The notes: generated from the sequence alone by a model not told the origin. A DNA stretch of 64,000 nucleotides from Maniola hyperantus (GCF_902806685.2 NC_048545.1:15461926-15525925), one strand, 5' to 3'. Counted from the stretch's first letter, positions 27,904 through 38,375 are shown. Numbers and translations are program-made.

Positions 27904-29344
27904 GTAAGTCTTGTTGACAAATTGAAATACGCACAGAGTTAATTTGTGAAGTTATAAATATTTGGTCGTGGTATATTCAACCAAAAAATTATGTAGTGTG
28001 CAAATAAATTATACTTACTTAAAATCAATTTTTTTAAAGTTATTCAGTAGCTTTTAACAAATGCAATAAATATAAGTTTTATGGAAACAATATACAAACT
28101 TTATTGAAAAAAAACATCTTTCTTCGTTTAATTTTGATGAATTAAGGTAGGTACAATGATATTAGAAGCTTTTCTTCTAATATCATTGGGTAGGTATACA
28201 ATAAACATGAATTTTTTATCAGCTTAAAATAATATTAAGGTTTTATAATTTTGTTAGATATGGTTTGGTATACACTTATGATCGCATAAGGAATTTTAAT
28301 GTTCAAATACATGTTAGAATCTTTACCACTTTCAGGAAATTTACTAAAGTAAATCGCCAAAGTAATTTATTTTAATACATGATATTTCAATGCTCTTTAT
28401 TTTTAACATCTAGGTATACCTATTCTACATTTTATTATAAAATAGTGCTACTTTAGCTATTTGATTCTATTCAAACACCTACAATATTGGTTTCTTCGTG
28501 TTCGTAAGCGCTATTGAATATCGCAATTCTAATATGAAAAGTCCCTGCCATGTTTACTGACTATCACGTCTCAATTGGCCAGTTTCTTAACACAAGTAAA
28601 TAAATACGCCAGTCCCAATATTATCACTATCAATAAAACATAATAAGTGTCCATTGATCGCTCTACGCAAATACCTGCCACTGCTAAGTATATTCCAACT
28701 AAGGACAGATACAGACAAAAGACTGAAATCGATCCCACAAAATTCATAAAATACTACTATAAGATATTTTATTTTCTCTTTCCCATTTTAAATCTTATTT
28801 TTGCTATTTGCTATAGAGCTTACATTCAAAACGTTCGAAAAAATTGACTAGTTGCAAGCAGTTTGTCTGGCAGGAATGGGTGAACGGTATACTTTTATAT
28901 TGCAACAATACATACTGATTCTGAGCGCAACTAAATTTTAGAGCATCTTTTTCTTACTAACGTAATAAGAAAATGACAGACTAACCTAATTTAATTAATT
29001 AGAACTGTCGAACCTCGTGACCTTAGCTGCCATTCGTGAGCCTATTATTTTGTAGAGGAGCAAAATAAGAAGAAAAAGAAATTTTTAGAGTACACTAAAA
29101 TTTAAAACCTTTAAAATATATAAAATTCGTTTTCCGTATTTTTCAAGCAATATTTAAAAAAAAAGGTGCAGATACTCTAAATTTGGAAACAATCAGGATA
29201 GACACCAATATGTGCCTACCTGACTGTTTACAATCACGCAATAACTCTAATTTACGTTTTAAGCATTCAAAAAAAGTTATTATGTTTTGTACTTAGTGCC
29301 AATTTAGAGGTCTTACGATATGCCACCACATCTGTCCGCGTTCA
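27904..29344. other. Start of the putative first intron, unique AT-rich
   Basis: It begins with the donor GTAAGT. Apart from the hairpin at 28146-28196 I see no repeat copy, no exon with acceptor and donor, and no RNA gene. Confidence 0.45.
28146..28196. repeat. Perfect 35-bp hairpin flanked by 8-bp direct repeats
   Basis: CAATGATATTAGAAG (28154-28168), a 5-base loop and the exact complement (28174-28188) are bordered immediately by GGTAGGTA at 28146-28153 and 28189-28196. The layout is that of a minute inverted-repeat insertion with an 8-bp target duplication. Confidence 0.6.
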
Positions 29345-29525
29345 GAAAACTGTAGGTCGATTTCGTAAAACCTGCATCAATCATTAAATGTACAATCTCA
29401 ATTGTTCTTTTTGGCTGAATTTGTGCGAGTTTTGACGGAACAATGCATAGTAGCCAATAGTGAGCGAGCGTCAACCAATCAGAGGTGATTGCGATCGTGA
29501 CATTGTAGCTGTCATTCTACCGCAA
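29345..29525. repeat. Repeat L, copy 1
   Basis: AAAACCTGCATCAATCATTA, CAATCTCAATTGTTCT, AACCAATCAGAGGTGATTGC and GTGACATTGTAGCTGTCA recur in reverse order and orientation at 36680-36838. No open frame is present. Confidence 0.6.
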
Positions 29526-30222
29526 TCGAGCAGCTGATTCTATTGAGAAATGCCGTCGATCGTATGCAATAGCCCTAAGTAAGGTCCAAACATAAATATT
29601 GGAGTTGGTCGGGACCGGACAAATTGAATCGACAAGCAAATACACCAGTATTTACCTCATCTCGATGCCACGGTAAATAACTATTAAAACCGATCAACTT
29701 TATCAATATTTGTCCGCTCGGTGAAAGCCTTTCATTCGGACGTGCTCGTTGAAAAGTCTGCTCGGATCTGTTTTTGTTCTCTTTCGCGTAATGCGGTGGA
29801 ATATGTTACGAATGCGAAGTTGATTTTTTAAAAAGCTTTCCGTGGTCTTTAAATGCGTTCGTGGAGAATCTTTTGTGCAGTTGCGCCAAAACTTTACAAT
29901 AAACTCGCAATTTTTTAAGCAGTTTAATGTTTCACTGCAGAAAACGTCTCTGATAGAAACATAATCTCACACGAGGAAAGATTCTACGCTGCTTCAATAT
30001 AACATGTCGGAGGTTAGGTACACAAACGAATACGATGCCAAAATTTCTTGCAACGTATTTTGCAAACTGCATAAAATATAACATTATCATGAATTTTTTG
30101 GTGAAGGAAAACAGTGTGGAATCTGGATAAGAAAAATGTGGAGATTATGTCAGGACAGAATTTAAATATTTAAAAAGAAAACAGGCGTTTTGATGGATTT
30201 AATGAGTGATTGGTCAGCGTTC
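29526..30222. other. Unique DNA
   Basis: Nothing recognisable was found. Confidence 0.4.
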
Positions 30223-30370
30223 AGGAAGCTTTAAGATGTCTTCTCGTCCAAAACTCCTAAGTGCTTGGAGACAAAAGTCTTCGAACATTGTTGCCAGTGA
30301 CGACATTTATGGATCTGAGACGTTGGTCGTTAACGATGGACATCAAAAGAGAAACCACTACGCTCATCTC
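30223..30370 (+). mobile_element. RTE-1 LINE fragment
   Basis: CGTCCAAAACTCCTAAGTGC, ACAAAAGTCTTCGAACATTG and GATCTGAGACGTTGGTCG match the RTE-1 coding segment upstream of the C-terminus. Frameshifts are present. Confidence 0.6.
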
Positions 30371-30411
30371 AAAATAACAATTTTGATAGTTTGTTGTGGG
30401 CTCTTCTCAGA

Positions 30412-30522
30412 CCTGGACGCGTTTGAAACCCTCGTAGCTTTAGTTTTAAGTACGTATTAACTATCACCACTATATCATATCATCTTACAAATAAAAATTT
30501 ATGACAATCAGGAAGCGTAAAA
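30412..30522 (+). mobile_element. LINE 3' end, family R
   Basis: GACGCGTTTGAAACCCTCGT AGCTTTAGTTTTAAG and the following ACTATCACCACTATATC match 18596-18730. Confidence 0.55.
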
Positions 30523-30598
30523 TTGTACCAAAATTCTGAATTTGAGTTTGAGTTTAATAAAAAACAAGTTGTTAAAAATGTCAATCAACTAGCTTATG

Positions 30599-30680
30599 CT
30601 CGCGACTTCGTCCACATGGAGAATACAAACTCCAATTTCACCCCCACAGTCAGTCAGTCACCTTTTCCTCTTATATCAAT
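30599..30680 (-). mobile_element. Helitron-like element H1, internally deleted
   Basis: The 3' end (CTAG 30599-30602 after A, then GCTTATGCTCGCGACTTCG) and the 5' end ((AGTC)n then ACCTTTTCC) are both present. The central 130 bases are missing. Confidence 0.6.
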
Positions 30681-31326
30681 CAATATGCAGGACCACATAC
30701 GTGTGTATGTCGAATCCATTGTTTTGGAAGTAACATTTGATCACACTCACTCAATGGCACTTTGCATTCGCGCTGCGTCGGCGTTATTTATATCAGTAAT
30801 GATGGGCCATGGGGGCCATGGGGGCCATGGGGCGCAACTGCCGGCTCCAAACACAATGCACGCCGATAAATAACTGTATTCATACGCGACCAATCGTAAT
30901 TATTCGAATTTGATCAATGTGCTTTATTCTATAATGGTGCGAACAATTCTATTAAATAATCTGCTAAAATACCTGCTAAAATATATATCACAGAGCAACG
31001 TTTTGTAATTTAGTCATCTGATGGTTTTATAAATTCATGTGAAATTGTCCCGAATATCCATTTCACCGATTACCAATTCCAATGTCTGTCGGCTAAGTCC
31101 AGTTCCTGAAATGTCCAATTCTGTTGCAGAGTGTATTTCTTAAATGTAAAAATGTTTTTAAATATTAAGTAGAAGTCTTTTGAATTCTTAAGATGTTCTC
31201 CAATTTTAAAGTGTTCTTAAAATTTAAGGCTTCGGTGGTTAGATGGAATAAACCAAAATGCGAATAGGCGTGGCTTCGCAACCCACTTAGCTATGTCGGC
31301 AACCCTTCATTTCTGATTTGATCACG
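30681..31326. other. Unique DNA with a short GGGGGCCAT tandem
   Basis: At 30802-30832 a 10-bp unit (GGGGGCCATG) is repeated three times. Otherwise no repeat and no gene is visible. The open frame running through here has no recognisable domain. Confidence 0.4.
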
Positions 31327-31376
31327 TACAGAAACCCTAAGCATAGCTCTCACCATCGCCCGTTGAGTGACAAAGT
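31327..31376 (-). mobile_element. Small RTE-1 fragment
   Basis: AACCCTAAGCATAGCTCTCA CCATCGCCCGTTGAGTGAC is the reverse of the GTCACTCAGCGGGCGATGG...AGAGCTATGCTTGG segment of RTE-1. Confidence 0.5.
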
Positions 31377-31739
31377 AAATCGTCATTTACACTCTTATTT
31401 TGTACCTTCGACAAAAACCCGTACCCTTACTTTCACCTCACTTCACAAGTTCAATGGCAAGAAGAACCCCATAATATTAAAGGTGGGTCAAAAAGGCCGA
31501 AAAAAGCTATTAAATTTTTTCCGCCGCAATACCGAGTTAATCCGGGGTGAAAGCTGTCACTAACCCCATAGTTATCACAGTCGCCCGCAGGCTGATCGAA
31601 AAAATGATAAATCATCCCCGGATGCTGCGAATACGGGGTGATACTTATTTTAAGTTTATAATAAGGCCGGCTACTAACGACAAGTCTTTTTACCCAATCA
31701 CCGGATGTTTCGCTTTAATTTATGTGCACCTCTGATTTT
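31377..31739. other. GC-richer unique stretch, candidate conserved noncoding element
   Basis: From about 31440 to 31735 the sequence is unlike the repeats around it. It holds repeated CCCCGGAT / ATCCGGGGT and CCCCATA motifs. Two open frames overlap it, but their products look random and have no domain. Confidence 0.35.
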
Positions 31740-32245
31740 TCAGAGTTATTCGCGTTTTAAGCAACTAAATCTTACTTTAACAGTGAAGGAAGTAAAAATC
31801 GGACTACTACGCCGTTATACGAAATAGAATTGCGGGTTTCTGGGAAACCGTCCGTAATTCTAATAATAAAATGATCAAAGTCGTCGCTCAGGCATCCCCT
31901 GACAATGTGTTCTATAAACACTGGCTAAGGGTACACCAGATCCCGAACGCAAAATGACTATTCATTTTTTTTAAATGATTTTTAAATGATTTTAACTAAA
32001 TATTTTTATACGCATTTTAATTTTTAATTATAACATGTTTTTATATGGGTCCCAAACCTGAAATAAAATGATTTTATTTATTTTTTATTCAAAAACTTGC
32101 ATGCTTGAGTGATCTTCATAATGTATTCAAAGGTGTGGTCTGTCAATACGCACTTGACCAGCCTAGTAGACTATGGCCAAACTCTTCTCAATTTGAGCTA
32201 AATAGTGAGCTGGCGATGGGTTGATCATGATGATGATGATTTTGA
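31740..32245 (+). repeat. SINE-2 split by a LINE 3' end
   Basis: Left part: GTTATTCGCGTTTTAAGCAA...TTTAACAGTGAAGGAA to about 31791. Right part: from about 32095 (TTGCATGCTTGAG, ATTCAAAGGTGTGG) to the ATGATGATGATGA tail at 32228-32241. About 300 bp of LINE lies between. Confidence 0.7.
31792..32094 (+). mobile_element. 5'-truncated LINE with 52-codon ORF end
   Basis: An open stretch 31799-31957 closes at TGA 31955-31957 and includes RIAGFWETVRNSNNKMIKVV and VFYKHWLRVHQ. An AT-rich 3' region with AATAAAATG follows. Position inside a SINE, 5' truncation and 3' layout indicate a non-LTR element. I do not recognise the family with certainty. Confidence 0.55.
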
Positions 32246-32684
32246 CAAGCTCTATAAAACACTTGCGACCGAACGTGCATACGATCCCGATCGACCTTAG
32301 TGATTTGTAGAAGCTAAATCGCGTCGTTGCTAGGCAGCCTTACTTCTTACAGAAATAGCTTTTTTACAGCGGCTTACTTTAATACTGTGTTTATTGGACG
32401 CCTCCTTAAGTGCCCGTCACCTGGGTTGAGGTCGCCACAGTTCTCAGGGTTCTTATCGTCGATTTTATGATTTTGTTTAAAAAGCAACGAGGTGTTGTTA
32501 AAATTGTCCTTTAGGGGAGGATTGTTATCTCTAGTGTGCTCTAGATTTACGTAAAAAAGTGTTGTTAAAAATTAGTTTTTAGGGTATCGTACTTCTAAAA
32601 GGTTCCTCGTCGTACCCACCATAGGTTCACTTTGCGTTTGTCTTTCAAGACCATTTTTCTTAGGATAACTAGGAGTTATTTGGA
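32246..32684. other. Mostly unique DNA, with a GTR-like edge
   Basis: TTTTTAGGGTATCGTACTTC at about 32577 resembles the start of a GTR-related repeat, but it decays within 70 bp. No gene is visible. Confidence 0.35.
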
Positions 32685-32915
32685 CTAGCTGATAGCCGCG
32701 ACTTCGTACGCGTGGATTTAGATTTTTAAAAATCCCGTGGGAACTTGTTGTTTAGCCGGGATAAGAAGTAGCCTATGTCACTCTCCAGGTCTTAAACAAT
32801 ACCCATGCAAAAAATCACGTCGATACGTTGCTCTGTTGCGACGTGATTGAAGGACAAACCAATAAACCTACAAACCAACAAACAAACACATTTTTACATT
32901 TATAATATGGGTACC
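32685..32915 (-). mobile_element. Helitron-like element H3
   Basis: CTAG (32685-32688) after A, the GCCGCGACTTCGTACGCGTG hairpin, GTTGCGACGTGATTGAAGGA and a (CAAA)-rich tract. It is very close to 9085-9319. Confidence 0.65.
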
Positions 32916-33064
32916 TAGTATCATAACTCTATGATGGGTACTGATTAATATGAAATATTTTAGGTCTACAATCCTTGGAGCTATGAAAATCAAACTTCTA
33001 AGTCAACGCAATCAAAAACTACAGCCATTTATGTCCAATATTTTGACCACGACACTCACAAGGG

Positions 33065-33540
33065 GATTAAACCTATAGGGTACATATTTCCCTTATACCT
33101 AGAATCATGAAATTTGGCACAAAGCAATGTCTTATAGCGCAAGGTAAAGAAAAAATCCGAAAACCGTAAATTGATAGTTATATCACATTAAAATTCGCGA
33201 TTACAAACTTATAATTTGCAGTTGGAGATAATAATCTATATATATAAAAGGAAAAGGTGACTGACTGACTGACTGACTGACTGATTTGTCAACGCACAGC
33301 TCAAACTACTGGACGGATCGGGCTGAAATTCGGCATGCAGGTAGCTATTGTGACGTAGGCATCCGCTAAGAAAGGGTTTTTGAAAATTCGACCTCTAAAG
33401 GGGTGAAAAAGGGATTTGAAATTTGTGTAGTCCACGCGGACGAAGTCACGAGCATAAGCTAGTTTATGCAATAAAATAATTACACATACCTATCCATCCA
33501 AGGTACGGAACCCTCGGTGCGAACAGTTGGCCAGTTTTTT
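33065..33540 (+). repeat. GTR repeat with an H1 element inserted
   Basis: The left part has CCTATAGGGTACATATTTCC and CTAGAATCATGAAATTTGGC. The right part has AGGTACGGAACCCTCGGTGC and TTGGCCAG. The first 60 bp of GTR are missing. H1 sits between A33234 and T33463. Confidence 0.65.
33235..33462 (+). mobile_element. Helitron-like element H1, full length (228 bp)
   Basis: It starts TC (TCTATATATATAAAAGG), then carries (GACT)n, GGATCGGGCTGAAATTCGGC, the CCACGCGGACGAAGTCACG hairpin region and ends CTAG. The flanks are A and T with no duplication, exactly as Helitrons insert. No Rep/helicase is encoded, so it depends on another element. Confidence 0.75.
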
Positions 33541-33865
33541 TGCTGAAAATAACCAAATAATCTAAAAACTTAAAAAGGCAGATTATGAGATACCTACCTA
33601 TACCTACCTAAGTATTAACTTATTCGGTTCGTCTAATGTTCAAAGATAATTTTATGGAATTACTCAAGCGGATTTTAAAGCTTTTAAGATAACAAAAGGG
33701 ACGAATTCTATCAAAATTTTTAACGATCATTTTCTTTGGGGTAAATTAAATTTTTGTCAAGCGTCGGTATTTAATGCATTCATAAAGATTGTGATCTATT
33801 TGTCATCCTAAACATTGAAATTAACAACCGTTTTAGTAGCTTAGATGGACTTGGTTATAACTACA
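33541..33865. other. Unique AT-rich DNA
   Basis: Nothing recognisable was found. Confidence 0.4.
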
Positions 33866-34096
33866 CTAGATTATGCTCGCGACTTCGTCCGCGTGGACTA
33901 CACAAATTTCAAACCCCTATTTCACACCCTTAGAATTGAATTTTCAAAAATTCTTTCTTAGCGGATGCCTACATCATAATAGCTATCTGCATGCCAAATT
34001 TCAGCCCGATCCATCCAGTAGTTTGAGCTGTGCGTTGATAGATCAGTAAGTCAGTCAGTCAGTCAGTCACTCACCTTTTCCTTTTATATATTTAGA
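33866..34096 (-). mobile_element. Helitron-like element H1, full length (231 bp)
   Basis: The reverse-strand copy has exact ends: CTAG (33866-33869) after A, and GA (34095-34096) before T. It holds all H1 blocks, including CGCGACTTCGTCCGCG and five AGTC units. Confidence 0.75.
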
Positions 34097-34524
34097 TAGG
34101 TAACGTAAGGGTAAAATTAATAAGATACTATCTATCATAACTTCTGACTGGTGTTTTTTGAACGCACAATAGTTTACCCTGCCCATAAATTATAGCACCA
34201 TTTATTTTGTGTTTATCTTGATACAGGCGCCGTTATAGCAAACAAACCGCATTCACACAATTTTTCCAAAATCGTGGGAACACCGTGCAATCGACAGAAC
34301 AAATAAACTGAGGGGTAAAGTACGCAGTGAACGAACCCCACGCTATTCACGACGCGATAAAAGTGACGCGTGCATGTGACACTACCCTGTGGGTTAGAAG
34401 GTTCCAGGTGTCGAAACATTTGTGTAGTAAACTAGCTGACCACCCCTGACTTCGCTTTAGTGAGATTTTTGAAAATCAGTGAAGAGGTTGATTTTCAAAA
34501 AAATCTGAAACTCTTATTTCTTAA
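34097..34524. other. Unique DNA
   Basis: No gene or repeat is recognised. Confidence 0.4.
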
Positions 34525-34684
34525 CTAGATGATGCTGCAACTTCGTACGCGTGGTTTTAGGTTTTTTAAAATCTATGAATTTCCGGGATTAAAAGTAGCC
34601 TCTGTCCGTCCTCAGGATGCGTGAAAAGCTGGCAGACAGACAAGCCACACTTTCGCATTTATAATATTAGTATGGAAGTATGGA
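34525..34684 (-). mobile_element. Helitron-like element H2, internally deleted
   Basis: CTAG (34525-34528) after A, CAACTTCGTACGCG, then GCGTGAAAAGCTGGCAGACA and CGCATTTATAATATTAGTAT. A 15-bp duplication (TATGGAAGTATGGA) marks the right end. Confidence 0.65.
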
Positions 34685-34805
34685 TTTTTAACCAAAGGTC
34701 TAATTGCCAATTTTCATGATTATTACTTGAAAAATAACAGGCTTTCACACAAACTTTCATCCCCTATTTAACTCCTTTAGGTAATGAATTTAAAATTGAA
34801 TTGGA

Positions 34806-34955
34806 ACATTATGGAGAACTCTCAGGCATGTAGATTTCCTAACGATACTTTCCTTCACACTTAAAGCAAGTGATAGAGATACGTGCCCGGGATCGGACCC
34901 AAGACCTCCCCAATAGAAGGCGGACGTCTTAACCACTACGCTATCACAGCTCTAA
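34806..34955 (-). repeat. SINE-2, 5' half
   Basis: In reverse: GTGATAGCGTAGTGGTTAAG ACGTCCGCCTTC, GGGTCCGATCCCGGGCACG and AGTGTGAAGGAAAGTATCG. The tail half is missing. Confidence 0.7.
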
Positions 34956-35331
34956 CATTATTTTAGTGTTTAACTATTTCATATCGAGTGGTCCTAGTAT
35001 GTGTATGACAATAATTGCTATCGTCAATATTTCACACGTCAAATTCAGATCTAAACCATTTAAATATTGGGGAATATTCCCCAATATTAATTTGTTCGTA
35101 CAGTACCTACTACCTACTCGCACGTCGCATCACTGTTAAGTGTGACTCCACAACGTGTAGTGGACATTGAGTGATACTCGTTCATGAGCCCTAGGGGGTT
35201 CTGTTTATTAATTGATTTAATCTGTGTTTCCGTAAAAGTCATAATAATCAAATCAACATGAATGCCAATTAATGGCACTTAATTTGATTTGAGTACTGTT
35301 ATTTGAAGAAGAAGAAGAATTCAGCTGAATT
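34956..35331. other. Unique DNA with a 26-bp palindrome
   Basis: A perfect palindrome, AATATTGGGGAAT plus its complement, occupies 35063-35088. A (GAA)4 run is at about 35305-35318. No gene is visible. Confidence 0.45.
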
Positions 35332-35830
35332 CAGCTGGGCTGGGCAGCATTTTCAAAGCTACGACAGGTCTTCGAATCGTCGATACCGCAAAGCCTTAAG
35401 ACTAAGGTCTTCAACGAGTGTGTCCTACCTGTGATGACGTATGGAGCGGAAACGTGGACACTGACAGTTGGCCTCGTCCACAAACTAAAAGTCGCTCAGC
35501 GTGCTATGGAGCGAGCTATGTTGGGTATCACTCTCAGGGATAAAATCCGGAACGAGGAAATTCGCAGAAGAACAAAAGCGACCGACATAGCTCAAAGGAT
35601 TAGCGCGCTGAAGTGGCAATGGGCAGGCCATGTCTGTCGCAGAACCGATGGCCGATGGGGCAGACGTGTTCTGGAGTGGAGACCGCGACCCCCCGCCCGC
35701 TGGACCGATGACCTGAAGAAGGTGGTGGGGAGCGGTTGGATGAGGAAGGCGGAGGACCGTGTTTGGTGGCGCGCTCTTGGAAAGGCCTATGTCCAGCAGT
35801 GGACGCAAACAGGCTGATGGATGGATGGAC
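35332..35830 (+). mobile_element. RTE-2 LINE, reverse transcriptase C-terminus and tail
   Basis: An open frame runs from the 5' truncation at about 35332 to TGA 35815-35817, about 161 codons. It includes GWAAFSKLRQVF, NECVLPVMTYGAETWTLT, RNEEIRRRTK, ALKWQWAGHVCRRTDGRWG, RWTDDLKKVVGSGWM and AYVQQWTQTG, the standard C-terminal region of insect RTE-type LINE polymerases. The 3' end is a short (ATGG)n tail. The open frame shows it is much younger than the RTE-1 copies. It is a dead-on-arrival fragment, since the catalytic part is missing. Confidence 0.8.
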
Positions 35831-35852
35831 TGTTATTTGAACTAAGTAACAG

Positions 35853-36166
35853 CTACACTTGGAGTTTCTCCACGTAGCAACGAGGAGATCCCTAGGAGAA
35901 CCAAATTAACCGGCATAGCTTAACGGGTTACGAAGCTGAAGTGGCAATGGGCAGGACACATAGTTCGAAGAGCCGGTAGACGATGGAGTCCCAAGGTGCT
36001 GGAATGGCGACCTCGCACCGGAAAACGTAGCGTACGAAAACCCCCCACTACAGGTGGACAGACGACATCAAAAGTCGCAGGGAGCCGCTGGATGGCGGCG
36101 GCGCAAGACGGTGGCGTGTGGAAGTCCTATGTCCAGCAGTGGATGTCTATCGGTTGATGATGATAA
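35853..36166 (+). mobile_element. RTE-1 LINE 3' end, longest copy
   Basis: CTTGGAGTTTCTCCACGTAG, GCAACGAGGAGATCCCTAGG, GTGGCAATGGGCAGGACACA, CCAGCAGTGGATGTCTATCG and a GATGATGAT tail. Several single-base deletions break the frame. It lies 22 bp after the RTE-2 copy in the same orientation. Confidence 0.8.
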
Positions 36167-36488
36167 TGCATGTTAGGTAATGCCAGTCATAGAACATGCT
36201 CATCTCTGTCAACCAACGAAGGAGATTTTATTAAAGAGCAAAATATTTTTAGAAATGTAACAGAGAGGATAAACAAGACGAGTTAGGACGTTAGTAATGC
36301 CTTTATTCACACAAGGCACACAATACATGGTACTTGTCTTGTTTCCCTCGCAGGGCAAAGTTGGGGAGGTTTGCGGTTTTCTGCAGAACTACTTCTGAGG
36401 CTTCAGTGCGCTTTGGGAACAGCGCTGTACGAAGTACAAGCCTATTTTAGAAGTACAGTAAACAGAATTATATAACATATAGGTATAA
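36167..36488. other. Unique DNA
   Basis: Nothing recognisable was found. Confidence 0.4.
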
Positions 36489-36660
36489 CTAGCTTATGCT
36501 CGCGCCTTCGTCCGCGTGGACTACGCAAATTTCAAACCCCACCCCTTAGGGATTGAATTTAAAAAAAAACCTTTATCTATGTCATACCTAATAGCTATCT
36601 GCATGCCAAATTCTGGCAGTAGTTTGAGCTGTGTGTTGATGGATCAGTCAGTTAGCTTTA
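36489..36660 (-). mobile_element. Helitron-like element H1, truncated
   Basis: CTAG (36489-36492) after A, then GCTTATGCTCGCGCCTTCG and AGTTTGAGCTGTGTGTTGAT. The element stops within the (AGTC)n tract and abuts repeat L. Confidence 0.65.
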
Positions 36661-36667
36661 CCTGACG

Positions 36668-36842
36668 CCCTACCGCGGTTGTTTGACAGCTACAATGTCA
36701 CGATCGCAATCATCTCTGATTGGTTAATGCTCGCTCACTATTGGCCACAATGCATTGTTGCAACAAGAATCGCACAAATTCAGCCAATCAGAACAATTGA
36801 GATTGTAATAATGATTGATGCAGGTTTTAGACAATCGCCCCG
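36668..36842. repeat. Repeat L, copy 2
   Basis: GACAGCTACAATGTCACGAT, CGCAATCATCTCTGATTGGT and GATTGATGCAGGTTTTAGAC form the inverted counterpart of 29345-29525. Confidence 0.6.
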
Positions 36843-36956
36843 CTGTTATAATTATAGATGTTTTTTTTGCTCCATATATTATATGTTTTATGGATTTTTG
36901 AAGAAAATGTTAAACCTGCTTAAATGCTGCCTCTTATTGTTAAAGCAATCTCCTAC

Positions 36957-37300
36957 AACCTTTGAAGCAGCGATATAAATTGTCTACTAGATGGGGCACT
37001 ACATTAGTAACTTCTTCCAACGAATATCGGTGTCCGCACTCTCGTGTCAATTGTGATCCACTTTAGATGCAATTGGTTTTACGAGCATAGATAAGTTAAA
37101 ACACACTATAGGTTGGTTCTAAAGCTACCTATGTGAATAATAATTTAGATTTATCGCACAAGTAGAATTTTTATAAACAAGCTGTGTTTAAAGCGGATTA
37201 TGATTGACAGGAGTGCGGCCACCGATGTTCCTTGGAACATGTTGTTACTATGAAGCGCCCCATCTAGTGGAACATTTATATCGCTGCTTTGGAGAAAGGA
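36957..37300. mobile_element. Long foldback element with about 110-bp arms
   Basis: The left arm 36957-37066 (AGCAGCGATATAAATTGTCT, ACTAGATGGGGC, CGGTGTCCGCACTC) pairs with the right arm 37190-37300 (GAGTGCGGCCACCGATG, GCCCCATCTAGTGG, TTTATATCGCTGCTT) at roughly 75-80 percent by eye. The loop is about 120 bp. No coding capacity is visible. Confidence 0.6.
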
Positions 37301-37750
37301 TTTGCAAAGATTAGTACTAAGTAGGCAAGTTCTTTAATTTATTCAGTGTTACCATATTATATAGTTGACAGTAACACAGTGTCGTCTATCAAAGTTAATA
37401 CAGTCGTTAGGTCTCATTATGTTAATTGCATTTAGCTGCGAGGCTGATGTTTGGCGCGATGCCAGGGGGCGCGCATAGTCTGCGGCTGGTTCTAAGGCTT
37501 AAGAGATTTAACTTACTAAATTAAATTATTATGTACACTGCATAATGTTCAGACTTGTTTTAATTCGACATTAAAGCAAGACACGGGTCTGCCCGCGAAA
37601 TTCAAATTTAATTTTGTTTTTCACAATTTGTAAACTAATGCGCCAAAGTAGACTTATGGCATTCAAATTGAGCCCCTAGTAAGTATCTTCACAAGTTTAT
37701 ATCAAAATCTATACATGAAAGTGTTCAGTTTAAGAAATTAGTCAAAATTA
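37301..37750. other. Unique DNA
   Basis: Nothing recognisable was found. Confidence 0.4.
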
Positions 37751-38347
37751 GTAGATTATTAACCAAGGGGATAAAGCAGTGTCTTCTGTCGCGGGTGACG
37801 ATTTAAGTTCCCCCAAGACTAAGACAGCTTTATCACCGAGGAAAATACTCTACTTTTCGTACCATTTGCGAAATAAATTAACACAATAATAATATGAGAT
37901 AAGCATTTATGAAACGTATTTTTAGAACATTAACTTATTTGTAAAAATAAATTAAAATAAACTTAACGTTTATGTATTTGAAGAAAACAAAAATGCGGCA
38001 AATTCCTAGACTAATATTTTTTTTGTCGGAAAAGCAAAGACATCAAGCTCATACGGCCTCGTCGGTTTTCGTAATTTTATTTAATAATCATAACTGCATA
38101 ATAAATGCGTATTCCTTTTTCAAAAAGATGTATAATGCTTTATATACAAACTCAATGGTGTAAACACAAATGTAGTTCAGTATAAATTTCGGTAAGTAGG
38201 TATTCCAAATTTAAATCATACCTAGAGGATGAATAAAATTCAGTACAATTTTCTTTCCCTGTTTTTAACAGATTAAAAATGACTATTGTTATGTTCGCTT
38301 TTTGTGGCATAGAATGTCACTTTTTTGTGCAAGTGGTACGAAAAATG
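37751..38347. repeat. Inverted second copy of the 19111-19868 element core
   Basis: TTAGTAGATTATTAACCAAG through GCAAGTGGTACGAAAA is the reverse complement of 19834 down to about 19143. It lacks the 17-bp terminal repeats and the GAGCGAAGCGAGGG block. Conservation over about 600 bp is high by eye. Short open frames in it are not shared by both copies. Confidence 0.75.
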
Positions 38348-38375
38348 AGTTTGACGTGAGCTACTCACATATTAG

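Noticed and set aside
30523..30873. Open frame with a Gly-His-Gly repeat as a possible collagen-like exon
   Set aside because: The GHGG stretch comes from a 10-bp tandem repeat. There is no Gly-X-Y periodicity and no splice context, and part of the frame lies in an H1 fragment.
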